This document shows, piece by piece, positions 22,740-33,011 of a stretch of 64,000 nt of DNA. The stretch's first letter is position 1. Every line of letters begins with the position of its first letter. The stretch comes from Brasenia schreberi (Eukaryota; Streptophyta; Magnoliopsida; Nymphaeales; Cabombaceae): the NCBI GenBank assembly GCA_036023115.1, contig JAYKKT010000089.1, forward strand, positions 21,633,001-21,697,000, read 5' to 3'. The notes below the pieces were generated by a model. The model did not search any database and had not been told where the DNA came from. It saw only the letters and a list, made by a program, of their open reading frames with translations. A program made the translations under genes and the position numbers.

Positions 22740-24235
22740 GATGCCCCTCTTTGGCATTATCCAAATGTATTTGGATAATGGCAAAGAAGAAACACCCCAC
22801 ATCAGTTTTTCTCTTAAATTTTGTCGCGAATACACCATTTTATTTTGCAAAAACCCTGTTTTCTTTTACCACAGGTGGGGATTTTTAGCAAAGGGGGCTT
22901 TTTCTAGCTATTTCCCTATATGTATGATCATGCACGAATGACTCTTGCAATGCATGCATGAGAAAAAATTTATTTTTGGGTTTTTGAGCCCGAAGAGAGC
23001 CTTTTGAGGCTAGCTGCTCCAAGCAGGTTTTACCCTATGTTCTAGACATTTTTGGGTTTTCGAGCATTGGAGAGAGCCTTTTGAGGCAGTCTGCTCCAAG
23101 CAGGTTCTACCCTTGTCTTTTTGACATTCATGGGTTTTTTGAAAATTTTCTTTTTGAAAACGAACTCCTTTTAGCTTGTATCGAAAAGGACTTCCATTTT
23201 TTATGCTTCCCTTCATTCGAGTTTCAATACCAGCTACTCAGTAGAGGTTTTTGGGTAGGAAAACTTGGAAAACATTTCAAAGTTCCATTTCCTACAAAAC
23301 AGAGTCGAGTTCTCAAACAAAATGAAATCCAAATAAGCCGATTTTATTCGTACTTTAGGATTTTCACAAATTTGAATCTTTTTCCTCAGGGATAAGCCGT
23401 AGGGATATGGGAAAGAGATACCACGGTCCCTTCTGAAGCGTCCCGTGGTTTTAGGCAAAGAATCGGAAAATCGCTCTTTAGAGCTTTGGCTTTTTGTTTC
23501 TTTTTTTCACAAAGGGTCTCCCTTTGGGAGTATTTTTTCATTAATCCCTCTCTTCTTTAAAGGAGAGCAGCTCTTTGGAGGAGTTTTTGTATTCCCTGTT
23601 TATGAAGGGAAGACCTCTTTGGGAGGAGTTTTTTTATATCTCCTTTTTCTTTTGAACGAGAAGACCTCATTCGGAGGAGTTTTTGTATTCCCTGTTTATG
23701 AAGGGAAGACCACTTTCGAAGGAGTTTTTGTATTCTCGTTTTTTTCTTTTGAACACAACCAATTTTCCTTTCCGGAGAGAAAGTAGGATGGGGGAAGGCT
23801 TATCCCTTTAGTTACTCGATTCAAACGAGATCGTCCTATTTCTTAATAGCATCTGCTATTCGAAAATATTTTGATATTTTGAACAAGGCTTAATCTTGTA
23901 AGCCAGGGATTTTTGAAATGTTGTCAATTCGTTTTTGGAAGACTCTACCTTTCGCAAAGTATAAATTCCTCCATTCAGGGTAATACAATCGACTTTGATC
24001 CTTCTTTCAAGAAGTTTCAAAGGAGTTCGATTTTTCAAAATCTTTTTGAAAAAGAATTTAACATAAACCCTTTTGAATATTTGGGCATTTTTGGGGTTTT
24101 GCTAATTTCTACCCTCAATATCAACAAGTTTTTCTACTTTTGTTGCCCTTTCGAAGACATGGGGTCATTCGTACTCAGGTTTGCCAACCTCTTGGGCTTT
24201 CTTCGGGACGTCATGATGCATGCTATGCACTCCAT
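22740..24235 (-). mobile_element. Element E 3' untranslated region with internal repeats
   Basis: On minus it ends in the palindrome ATTATCCAAAT/ATTTGGATAAT (about 22757-22780) and the polypurine tract (22744-22752). The 3' UTR hairpin block is at about 23420-23450. Two ~75-bp tandem units with AGAGAGCCTTTTGAGGC lie at 22990-23115. Three to four ~58-bp units with GAGGAGTTTTTGTATTCCCT and GAAGGGAAGACC lie at 23570-23740. No conserved coding signal is visible. Confidence 0.7.
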
Positions 24236-24239
24236 GTGA

Positions 24240-24570
24240 TTTAAAATGGAAATACATGTTTTTATGCAACGATGAACATATGAAATGTATCTCTCAAATC
24301 ATGAAGGAGATGCATTCGTTTATCAATGGAAAGTGTCTAGGGGCTGTATTTAAAAATGCCCCTAGCTTGATGGGAATTTCGCATGGCCATATGGTGAAGG
24401 GCCATGGCTTTTCAAAAGGATTTTTGGATGGACGATGGTAGGTTCATGTCCATAGACTTCCCTGGTTTTTCTAACATGATCATAATACTTTTTGCTCAAG
24501 GATGGGAAACACAACCAGCCCTAAGTGATCGTCATGGCCATCATGTTTGATTTCAACATGGTCTCCAGAT
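24240..24570 (-). pseudogene. Element E integrase remnant
   Basis: Heavily decayed integrase N-terminal region. By nucleotide alignment by eye it follows G 55300-55580: a stretch like AACATGATG..ATG..ACTTAG near 24560-24520, ATGATCATGTTAG near 24470, then a frame reading WPFTIWPCEIPI, where G has WPFTMWAFDIVG. The first catalytic Asp is replaced by Glu and no continuous frame survives. Confidence 0.55.
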
Positions 24571-24659
24571 TTTTATCGTGAAACTCATGTGCTTTATCCT
24601 AACACAATCAAGGTTTTCATATAAACCAGAAGTTTGAGAAATCTTTCTTTTCAAAACTA

Positions 24660-25200
24660 TATGTAGGGTTAAATTTTTCAAAATTTTGATCCCTTTTGAG
24701 AAAGCAATTTTGGGAAATCCTCCCTTTCTATATGAAGATGGTTTTATACCAGCCCTTTTGATCAAAATATGTTTCCAATACTTGGTTTTGGTCAAGCATG
24801 GTTTTTGGAATTCATTTTGAAGATTCATGCCTTCATGGGGCATTTGATCAAGTATGGGGAATGTGTCTCAAAGAGGCACTTTAGCCACACGATGCAGGGC
24901 TTGTCCCTTAATGGAGTCTTGAGTTTTTGAACTCACACTCTGTTGAAAGGGGCTGCCCTTTTGCCTACCTGTTGAGATAGGATTTTAAAAATGAGTGCTT
25001 TGATGAACATCATTTCCTTTTCAGGATAGGGGAGATGATGTCTCAAAATCTGGAGGCCTACAGCAAGGCCAAGCACGATTCTTCTCTTGGCTTAGTAAAT
25101 CCTTTCACATGCCAATAGAGTTTTCGAAAATGTATGGCACATCTAGTATGAACAACATCTTCATTTGATCAAGTCAAGCAGACAATGCGTGATTTGTAAT
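24660..25200 (-). pseudogene. Element E RNase H and archaeal RNase H remnants
   Basis: On minus, 25140 to 25060 follows G RNase H (a TTTCGAAAACTCT segment, then GTGCTTGGCC). 24930 to 24840 follows the CTCCATTAAGGG linker. A 96-codon open stretch 24843-24553 begins MPHEGM and contains KYWKHILIKRAG where G has VWKMHFDGARNQRGAG, so the first Asp of the second RNase H is lost. The order on minus (RNase H, second RNase H, integrase) is that of a Tat pol gene. Confidence 0.6.
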
Positions 25201-25860
25201 GCTTGAGAGCTTTTTTATCAAAAGAATTTTGAAAAGGCTTTTGTGAAATGCTAACCCTTTTTCGAGATTCTCATTTCCTTTTGAAATTTGCCTTGAAGGT
25301 GTCGGATTTGATTCGTATGGAGACCTTCCTATGAAGGCTCGATACTTAGGGGGTCGACTTTCATTGCCCCTTTGGTTTTTCAAAACCCTGAATTTGAGTT
25401 CTAGGATGATGTCTAGACTCGATGCATATGAATGATTTCAAAGTGTAATGCATGATGCTTATGCACACACTATGGGTTAAACTTATTTCTAAAAATCCCC
25501 AATTTTCCATAAGTCAAGGATTTTGCGAAGTTCAGGAAGCTTGGAGGTGTTTATTCCTCCTTGGTTTGGTGATTCTCAAGCTTTTCAGTTTTGAAAAAGC
25601 TCTAGGCAAAAAGGTGGACAGGATCAGTTTTTGGATACTTGGGTTCTTGGAGTATATACAGTTTTTGAAAATGGACTTTGTACATGGCCAAAGGCTTTTG
25701 AAACAATTTTTTTTTTGGAATTTTCAGTTTTCCAAATGTTTTTGAGATTTTGAGGGTTTTTCAATTTTTTTGGTTTTTGGTAATATCCAATTTTTTTGAT
25801 TTTTTCAAAAGTAGGGATCTTCCATTGAACCTACAAAGAAAACTTCATGAATCAGACTCT
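25200..25860 (-). pseudogene. Element E ORF2 start, RT mostly deleted
   Basis: On minus, the segment near 25855-25800 (TTTCTTTGTAG, then ATGGAAGATCCC) matches the ORF1/ORF2 junction and ORF2 ATG of C and G. A lysine-rich, A-rich leader follows. Only about 0.7 kb separates this ATG from RNase H, against about 1.6 kb in G, and no YxDD motif is visible, so roughly 0.9 kb of RT is missing. Confidence 0.5.
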
Positions 25861-25901
25861 AATCAAATAGGTCTAAGACATGGGTTTCGGTTTTAGAGGT
25901 T

Positions 25902-26160
25902 CTATAGGGCACCCTTGACCCAGATGGTCTTAGGTGGCGGCTCTAGGGGTATGGGTGGGCTATAGCCCAGTCCATATCGTTCCCTATTGGCTCTAGGTAG
26001 GACAGGTTCTAGCCTACCTTGGTTTCGGGTTCCCAAGCCCGCGTAGGGTTTATATCCCATATTCAGAATCATGTTCCAAGACCTTTTGCTTTTCGAAAAG
26101 TTTTGATATAAATCATGGTTTTGGAACATGGAATCATCCATGTCGGGGATATATACCCTT
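25902..26160 (-). pseudogene. Element E ORF1 tail with G-patch-like motif
   Basis: The open frame on minus (26252-25902) includes YIPDMDDSMFQNHDLY, then NMGYKPYAGLGTRNQG with flanking SWNMIL and LEPVLPRANRERYGLGY. It aligns without gaps to C and G. Gly-x-Gly-Leu-Gly-like spacing and the closing Gly are kept. The N-terminal side grades into the tandem hairpin units at 26190-26393. Confidence 0.75.
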
Positions 26161-26189
26161 TTGGATATTGGGAGTTTGGATTCAGGGGT

Positions 26190-26393
26190 GATGGAAGATT
26201 TGGTCTTCCATACAAACCTGGTTTGGGAGACATGTCTATTAAAGCAAACCATGCTTGGTTCTTTAAGAGGCTTTGGATATTTCGGGATGATGAAAGACTT
26301 GGGCTTCCACGCATCCCAGGTTTGGGAGATGTGTCTTTCGAGGGAAACCAGACTTAGTCCTTTGAGAGACTTTCGATTTTTCAGGATGGTGGA
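26190..26393 (-). repeat. Tandem ~98-bp hairpin units of element E (left part)
   Basis: Two units (about 26190-26287 and 26288-26393), interrupted by F and continued at 35719. Each holds two inverted repeats: TGGAAGA/TCTTCCA (26191-26210) and a second one with TTAAAG/CTTTAA or TTCGAGGGA/TCCTTTGAG arms. They lie in the linker between protease and G-patch. Confidence 0.75.
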
Positions 26394-29125
26394 TGTAGAC
26401 GTGATTTTATTTCAAATCGTGGAATTCGAAATCAAACCCTCGAACTACGTCGGGTTGCGCGAGCGTGCCAGTTAGTTTATCAAAACTAACAAATTCTGAT
26501 TTTCTGACTTCTAAGAACGATTGTGGACAAGTGAGATCTTTTCGACTTAGGCCTTCTTGAACCGGTGCTCAAGGGTCAGCCTAGATGCTTGAAATTTGTT
26601 TGAATCCGTTAATTCGAGAAAGGAAAAACCAGATTTTCCCATAGTTTCAGATTCGTGTTTAAGTTCTTGATTTCCGAAAATTTTCAGATTCTGAAAGTTG
26701 CAGAATCTGTTCAGTTTCAAAGACCTATTCTTCGAATTTTTAAAAATACTTCTGATTCTCCAAAAATTCTAAAACTTTTATAGAATGGAGACACGTGTCT
26801 GTAGAATCAGAATATATTTTTATTTTATAATTTTGTTCTTTATTTTCTGAGAATTAAATACAGAATCAGAAACTGTTATAAAATTCAGAACAGCCCTGTT
26901 TCTGTGAATCAGAAGCTCAGAAAAACAGCAATATCTCAGCACTCAGTCATCCAATTTTGATAAAATTTATTGTGTTAGAAAGATACGGATGTTAGGTTTC
27001 CAAAGAATCAAATTTCATCCAATTTCATTCAGTGGTTGAAGAGATATGGGTAAAATAACAGAGGTCTGTTACTGAACGTTCTGTTTCTATAAAACGCAAT
27101 CTGGATTTTGTATAAACTTCACGGATCTAATTGGCTAGGCAACAGTTCATAAAAATTCCTCAAAATTTTATCTAAGAACGTCTGATATGTCTAGATTATT
27201 CATGCAAAATTTTGAAGCAATTGGCTTAACCTTTTGTCTATAAAAATTCCGTGATCAGACGTGTGTGCACAGACAATTTCAGAAACCAAGTTTTGCAGAA
27301 AATTTCAGAAAGTTCCTAACGTGATTCTAGAACGAAATTCAACCTGTATCAGTCCTAATGATGCATGGAAATCATCTAAACATGGATTTTAATTCCGTTC
27401 ATGAAGGAATCATGCATGTTTGTATCGATATAAATGAAGAACATGGGCTCAAGGCCTTGATTCATGTACAAATTTCCAGAATCTGTGCTTTTTCAGATTC
27501 TCATGAATTAAAACCAATTTGTGCAAGAATTCCAACCTGTGTGAGTGAGAGGGGACGTAGGAGCACTTCGCCGGACGATCGTCGAACGTCGGAACCAGGC
27601 TGGACTTCCTTCTTCTCCTTCTTTTCTTCCTTTCTCTCTCTCTCTCTCTCTATTTCTCTAAATTTTCGGACTGACTGTTCCTGTTTTTTTTTGGTTTTCC
27701 CGGATTGAGGTTTTGTGGTCACCGGAGGATCCCCTTGCAACACCTTTGAGGCTCCTTTTATAGGCCAAAGGATGCCTCTTTGGTACTGTCATCCATAAGG
27801 CAACCTGCCTTGTACCATTTTGGTGAAATACGGTAAGTAGTGTTGGTTGTGGAAGCTGATTGGCAAGTGCAGCTGTTGTGATCGGCAAGTGCAGCTGTTG
27901 TGATCGGCAAGTGCAGCTGCTGGGAATATCGGGAAGTTCTCTTCTTGCCAAAATTGATTCACTTGATCTTCCTTTGTTGCTGAATTAGTCCAGAAAGTTG
28001 GATGACTTTCCCAATCGGAATCACAGTACTCTTGCTGAGCTCGTTTAGCATTAGGCAAGAGTGCATGGCTTTTTGAATCAAGCCACAGCATCTTTATTCA
28101 CTTATGGAAGGAGTAGTTGCTGGCCATTCTTGCCCATCTGAGTTTAGGTAGGTAGGATGTTGTACGTGCCTTCCAAACCAAGCCGATGTCCGCTGCGCTT
28201 ACTTACCAAACCATGCAATACACGATATGGCAGGTTACCAAACTAAGAATTCTGCTGGAGAAGTATCGGCAACCAGACTTTTACACATCCGTGCATAGAT
28301 TTATTTTTGTCATCTGCTGCCTTACCAATAGATTCACTATCCTTAGCACCTATTGTTTCATACTTGTCACCGATAACATCAACATCCTCTTCTGGGTCGA
28401 CCTTAGTACTCTGTTTCAGAAAATTCAACATTTTCCACAACATTGGCATTTTGTAACATTTCCTTTTTATCCCCATTCTTTGTCAGGTGAATCTGTGATT
28501 TAGCAGCAACATCAGCAACTTCAAGATTTCCTGCACCTTCCATGTTCTCCACCATGAGCATTCTGAACTTCCACCTGCATACTTGCTCGATACCCAAACA
28601 TAACGTAGACACGTTACGAAAGGCGTTTGATACCAAACCTTCGTTTTCGGAAGCGTTCGTTCTTGCTTTCATCTTTTCTTTCCTTTGATAACATCAACTT
28701 TTCCCTCGGGCAACTGATTTCTTTCCGAACATGAACTTTTCTTTTTGGGAAGCTCACTTTCCCTTCTTGATGCCCGCTCTCCTTTTTGGGCACCCACCTG
28801 CCTTTTCAGATGTCAAATTATCTTATACATGCCTGTATCTTTTCAAAAGGCAAGCTTTCAACATATGTTTTTGTCATAAATCTTTTAAGAAAATGAAATC
28901 CAGCTTTTCCATGCCAGGGGCAAAATCGTCATTTTTTTCCAATTTTGTCAAAATTCGAATTTTTCAGAAAGGAAAGTATTCTTTCATCATTTTAAAGCTT
29001 TCATAAAATTTTGGTACCAAAACAAACTCGTTTAGTGCCTTTTTCCTTCGAAAACCCCAAAATTACCAAAAATAGCTACTTTCCTAAAAGGTAAAAATTT
29101 TAAAAGAAAATTTTGGGTGTCTACA
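26394..29125 (-). mobile_element. 3' LTR of element F
   Basis: 2732 bp, TGTAGACACCC on minus at 29125 to CTACA at 26394. The sequence is mostly unlike the A-E, G and H LTRs, except for the terminal motifs and U5, where the CTTGA/TCAAG hairpin (about 26560-26575) and TGGCACGCTC (about 26463) align to the others. TATAAAAG lies near 27755 on minus. Three copies of a 22-bp unit starting GGCAAGTGCAGCTG lie at 27862-27925 (two in the other LTR). A CT microsatellite is at 27630-27655. Confidence 0.93.
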
Positions 29126-31021
29126 GATGCCCCTCTTTGGCATTATCCCAAATTCATTTGGATAATGGCAAAGAAGAAAACACCCATTTGCTTTTCTTCC
29201 CAGATTTGCCTTGAGAGTATGGAATCGATCTTTATTCCATAACATCTATTTCCTTGGATTCTTAGCAAAGAGGGATTTGGCAAGAGCTCCTAATCCTAGG
29301 ACAATCATGCATCAACAACCACTTTATGAATGTATTCATGTGTGTGAAATGAATGTTTAGAAACTCATACCTTTGATTCACGAACTCAAGAAGAAGCCTA
29401 TGTTGGCCATCTGCCCCAAGCAATGGTCCCTGTTTCTTTTGATGTTTAGGATTTTCAAAATCCCTTTTTCGAAAAGAGAACTCTTTTTGGTTTCTATCAA
29501 AAAGGACTTACAATTTCTCATATTTCCCTTCACTTGGGTTTTAATACTCATAAATAAGTAGAGGTTTTATGGAAGATTTTGACTAACATTTCAAAACTCC
29601 CTTTCTTACCTAACGAATTCTAATTCTCAAACAACATGAATTCAAATGAAATAGGTCCTATTCCTACTCTAGGACTTTCAAGGTAAACTTTTCTCCATCG
29701 GGATGAGCTATGGGGATTTGGGAAAGAATTACCCACGGTCCCTTCTGAAGTGTCCCGGGGTTTAAGGCAAAGAGACGGAAAATTGCTCTTTTGAGCTTTG
29801 GCTTTTCCTTTTTCTTTTTTTTTTTTTTTTTTTTTTTTTCTTTTTGGTTTTTCTGATCATAGTTTTTGTTTTTTGTTATTCAGGATATTATGTTTGATAA
29901 GGATAGCCTCAAAGAACAAGTAAGGAAGGATGATATCTCGTTTCTCAATGATATGGATACTGCCGCTACAAAGAATAAAACATCCAAAGTTTATGCGTCG
30001 TGCTGACTTAAACATCGATCATGAAAAGTTCGGATCAACTTCCCATCTATCTAAATTCAACACATTAATAAATTTTAAGCAGTACTTTTAGGTCAAATTC
30101 CCAAAGGCTAGTAGCGTTTTCTTCATCCTTGACATATATATCCATATATTTTGAATTTTTTATATGTATATATATATATATTTTTTCTTCGAGTACAAAA
30201 AAGAACATATTCCTTTGTAATACGTTTTGACCATTCTGCGTATTCTATTTAAGCGGTTCATGGACATTCGTCAGTGCGTAATGAGCTAATTCGTATCTTA
30301 TCTTGTCTGAAGTGTCTTATTGTTAAGAAATTTTTTCTTTAGCTTCCTTTGACAGTTGGCATCGTCCACATTGGCGTGGCAGTCGTTGTAACCATTCTTT
30401 GCTCTTCTCTTTAGAATATAAGACAACTTCTTGAGCTAGGTGCATGGTGTGTGTCAAATAAGTGTGGTGTTATTCTTCAGTAGTGTCTTATTGTGAGCAA
30501 TCTGATATTATCGATGATAGCGTCCGTGTTATGTGCGTTAACGGTGTCGATCTTTGAACATGAAGAAATATATGTATACTAATATGTATCTACGAGCATT
30601 TCGAGGACAGAAGGAAAATGTTTATCGGGAAAGAAAGAATGACATCCATTTTGAAGAGAAAAAGAAGGGTTGATTATTTTAGGAAAGCTGAAAAAAGAAA
30701 AGGGCCAGAGAGGAGAGGGGGGGGGGGGGGGGGGGGTCCACGGGGGGGGGGGAATGGGAAGAGAGAGAGAGAGAGAAGAAGAGAGACTTCAGAAGCTTGG
30801 TTTTCCGAAGAAGAGATGAGTTAGTGAAGCAGATTAGAGTACTAGAAGCAGAAGAAGAAGAGAGAGAGAAAGGAGATATCTACGAGCCCCAGAAGAAAGG
30901 ATACACGTGTTATTGGACAACAAAAGACACCTAGCGCCACCTGCATCTCGACTTTTCGATGGTAGGTGCGGTGACACGCGTCAATTTTCGGAACTTGATT
31001 CGTTGATTTCGCGACTGTTGG

Positions 31022-31054
<33 letters not shown>

Positions 31055-31290
31055 TGGTAGACGTTTTGTTTTTTTGCAGTTGTTTTTTCGTTTACCAAGA
31101 TTTTCAGTTAGGTTGTTTTTGCTGATCATGGGCGGTTTGCATTTCGAATGACCTCCGATTCCTTTAGTTATCCAGTGCTGCTTGCATACTTTTTTTCGTT
31201 AATTTTTCTGCAGCTAATTTTTTTCTTTTCCTTTTTTTTTATTCATAATGCGAATGGAGAAAGGTTCCATCACCTCAACATTCTGCGGGA
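29126..31290 (-). mobile_element. Element F 3' internal region, non-coding
   Basis: Polypurine tract at 29130-29138 (minus) with its palindrome (29140-29168), the shared hairpin block at about 29740-29770, then about 1.45 kb that matches nothing else in the window. Low-complexity runs: T(25) at 29815-29839, AT-rich TATATA near 30165-30182, G(20) at 30717-30736, G(11) at 30742-30752, GA repeats near 30765, T(30) at 31024-31053. No gene is recognisable on either strand; origin unknown. Confidence 0.6.
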
Positions 31291-31293
31291 GGA

Positions 31294-31470
31294 TTCATGA
31301 TATTGTTTGAGGCGGTGTCCATTTACGATGAAAGCTTTGGCCGGTGACCTCCTTTTAATCTGAGCGACACCCGGAAAGAAACGAAGTAGCAAATATTAAA
31401 TGGTCCATCCCATCCTAGATCTTAATTTGCAGGGCATGAGGTGGAGGCGGGAGTTATAGAGGAGAACTTT
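31294..31470 (-). pseudogene. Athila-like integrase C-terminal remnant in F
   Basis: On minus from 31470 the frame reads KVLLYNSRLHLMPCKLRSR and stops at 31396. After a short gap, 31368-31294 reads AKAFIVNGHRLKQYHE. Both are typical of the end of Athila-type Ty3/gypsy integrases (KVLLYNSRL..PGKL, NGHRLK.Y) and differ clearly from the Tat integrase ends of B and G (FEVGDLVLK). It starts about 40 bp after the gag stop, so F looks like a gag body joined to the 3' part of a different lineage. Confidence 0.7.
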
Positions 31471-31511
31471 TTGGGCCGTCCTGAATGTTTTCCTCTGTAA
31501 TCAACTTATCA

Positions 31512-32909
31512 TCAAACCTCTTTTTCCTTCCCACTCGTACTGGCGTGGTTAGGGAAGGGTTCTTTAAAAATGGCCTGGGGTGACTCCGGTTCTTCAGACA
31601 CGTGCAGCTTACCTTGCTCGATCAAATCCTCTATCCTATTCTTCAGGGCGTAGCAGTGTTGGGTATCATGGCCCTTGAGCCTATGATATTTACAAAACTT
31701 GTTTAAAAACTTTCCTTGGGGTGGTGCCCCTTCGGGAATCTCTGGGAGTGTTGTGAGACCTTGTGCCAATAGGATGTCTAGGACCTCTGTGAGTGGTTGT
31801 CCTAGGTTAGTGTACTCCCTCCTTTCAAATCTCTTTTTATTTTTTTGGTTCTTTTCGAAATCTTTTTGCCCTGAAGGTTTTGAGGGTCCTGCTAAACCTT
31901 GCTCTACTCGAACATTAGCCACTTTTGGTACTTTTATTCCTCCCTCTGGTGCATGTGGCCCATATGCCCCAGGTTTTTCAAACTTTTTTGGAAAACTTTT
32001 TCCTTTCCATAAATCTTCATAAGTTCCCTTTTTCAAATTAGTCTCGAAGAGAGAAGCTTTCTTGATCAATTTTTGGAAAGTAGAAATCTCATGTAAGGAA
32101 AGGAGGATTTTCAAATCAGTTTTGAAATTGTCTAGGATGAGCATTACTGCACACCCTTCGGAGATAGGTTCTTTGACTTGCCCCAGGATTGATCTCCATC
32201 TAACGATGAACGCATGGGCGTCTTCGTTAGGGCCTTGTTTGGTGTCCCTCAATGTATTTAAAGTGGGAGTAACTTCAACATTGTGAGAAAATCTTTGCAT
32301 AAAATAGTTGGCTAATTCTTCAAAATCAGTAAACTGGCTTAAGTCATAAGAGGCCAACCATTTTGCAGCACTTCCTTTTAGAGAATGAGGGAACCAATAG
32401 ACCCACTTAGAGGAGTCTTTTTTCTTTTTATAGGCACTTCGGGAGAAAAGTTGGAGATGAGACCTAGGGTCTCCATTTCCGTCATAACGGTGGAAGCTGG
32501 GTATCTCATCATCACTATCGGTTTGGTAGTCGAAAGGCAGGAAATCTGATAAGGCATAGGACTTTTTTTCATGTTTTTGGTTTTTCAAAAGTTGATGTAG
32601 AGCCTTTCGATCTTTCATGGTAAAGGATTCGGGTTCAAGTTCTTCTCCACTTTTGGAAACGACCCTAGGCTTCCTAGAGTGGTTCGATTTCCTATTCGTT
32701 TTGGTTTTCCTATCATGGGAAGAGCAGGATTCGATTACTTCAGCTTCTTGGCTTAAAGCGTTGATTTCTTCTCTTAGTACCTTTATTCCCTCCCTTAGGG
32801 CAGCGAACCTGTCTCCTTTCGAAAAGCATTTTGAAATTTTGTTCGAGCAGCGGCTGGTAGAGCGGGAGACTCGGCTGGATACCTCGCAAGATCCTTCTGA
32901 GCTCGACAT
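31512..32909 (-). CDS. gag: Intact gag protein of element F
   Basis: 465 codons from MSSSEGSCEVSSRVS, with no internal stop; an upstream in-frame ATG at 32936 exists, but the MSS start matches D, C and G. Order: Ser-rich N terminus, coiled-coil-like segment (residues about 35-55), capsid domain (about 130-290; WVYWFPHSLKG, AKWLASYDLSQF, MQRFSHNVEVTP, WRSILGQVKEP), basic linker, and the zinc knuckle CKYHRLKGHDTQHC (C-x2-H-x4-H-x4-C) near residue 420. It ends GKEKEV then TGA, just where protease sequence begins in G. It could form particles, but reverse transcription must come from another element. Confidence 0.93.
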   Translation of the reverse strand: MSSSEGSCEVSSRVSRSTSRCSNKISKCFSKGDRFAALREGIKVLREEINALSQEAEVIESCSSHDRKTKTNRKSNHSRKPRVVSKSGEELEPESFTMKDRKALHQLLKNQKHEKKSYALSDFLPFDYQTDSDDEIPSFHRYDGNGDPRSHLQLFSRSAYKKKKDSSKWVYWFPHSLKGSAAKWLASYDLSQFTDFEELANYFMQRFSHNVEVTPTLNTLRDTKQGPNEDAHAFIVRWRSILGQVKEPISEGCAVMLILDNFKTDLKILLSLHEISTFQKLIKKASLFETNLKKGTYEDLWKGKSFPKKFEKPGAYGPHAPEGGIKVPKVANVRVEQGLAGPSKPSGQKDFEKNQKNKKRFERREYTNLGQPLTEVLDILLAQGLTTLPEIPEGAPPQGKFLNKFCKYHRLKGHDTQHCYALKNRIEDLIEQGKLHVSEEPESPQAIFKEPFPNHASTSGKEKEV

Positions 32910-32989
32910 GATCAACCTGTGGGAAAATCTTATCACAAATCTGAAAATTTAGTTAGTATCACAGATTCAAACAAGTTTCTAAGACTCAA

Positions 32990-33007
32990 GTCCCACCGGG
33001 CGTACCA
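32990..33007 (-). promoter_or_regulatory. Primer-binding site, element F
   Basis: Reads TGGTACGCCCGGTGGGAC on minus, 4 bases from the LTR end at 33012. One C-to-T difference from the C, E and G sites, at the fourth base. Confidence 0.8.
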
Positions 33008-33011
33008 ATTC

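Noticed and set aside
28186..28503. 105-codon plus-strand frame repeated at 34779
   Set aside because: Identical because both F LTRs carry it; antisense to the element, with no recognisable domain.
31024..31053. T(30) run as the poly-A tail of a LINE or processed pseudogene
   Set aside because: No reverse-transcribed gene body or target duplication seen next to it; it lies inside the F interior.
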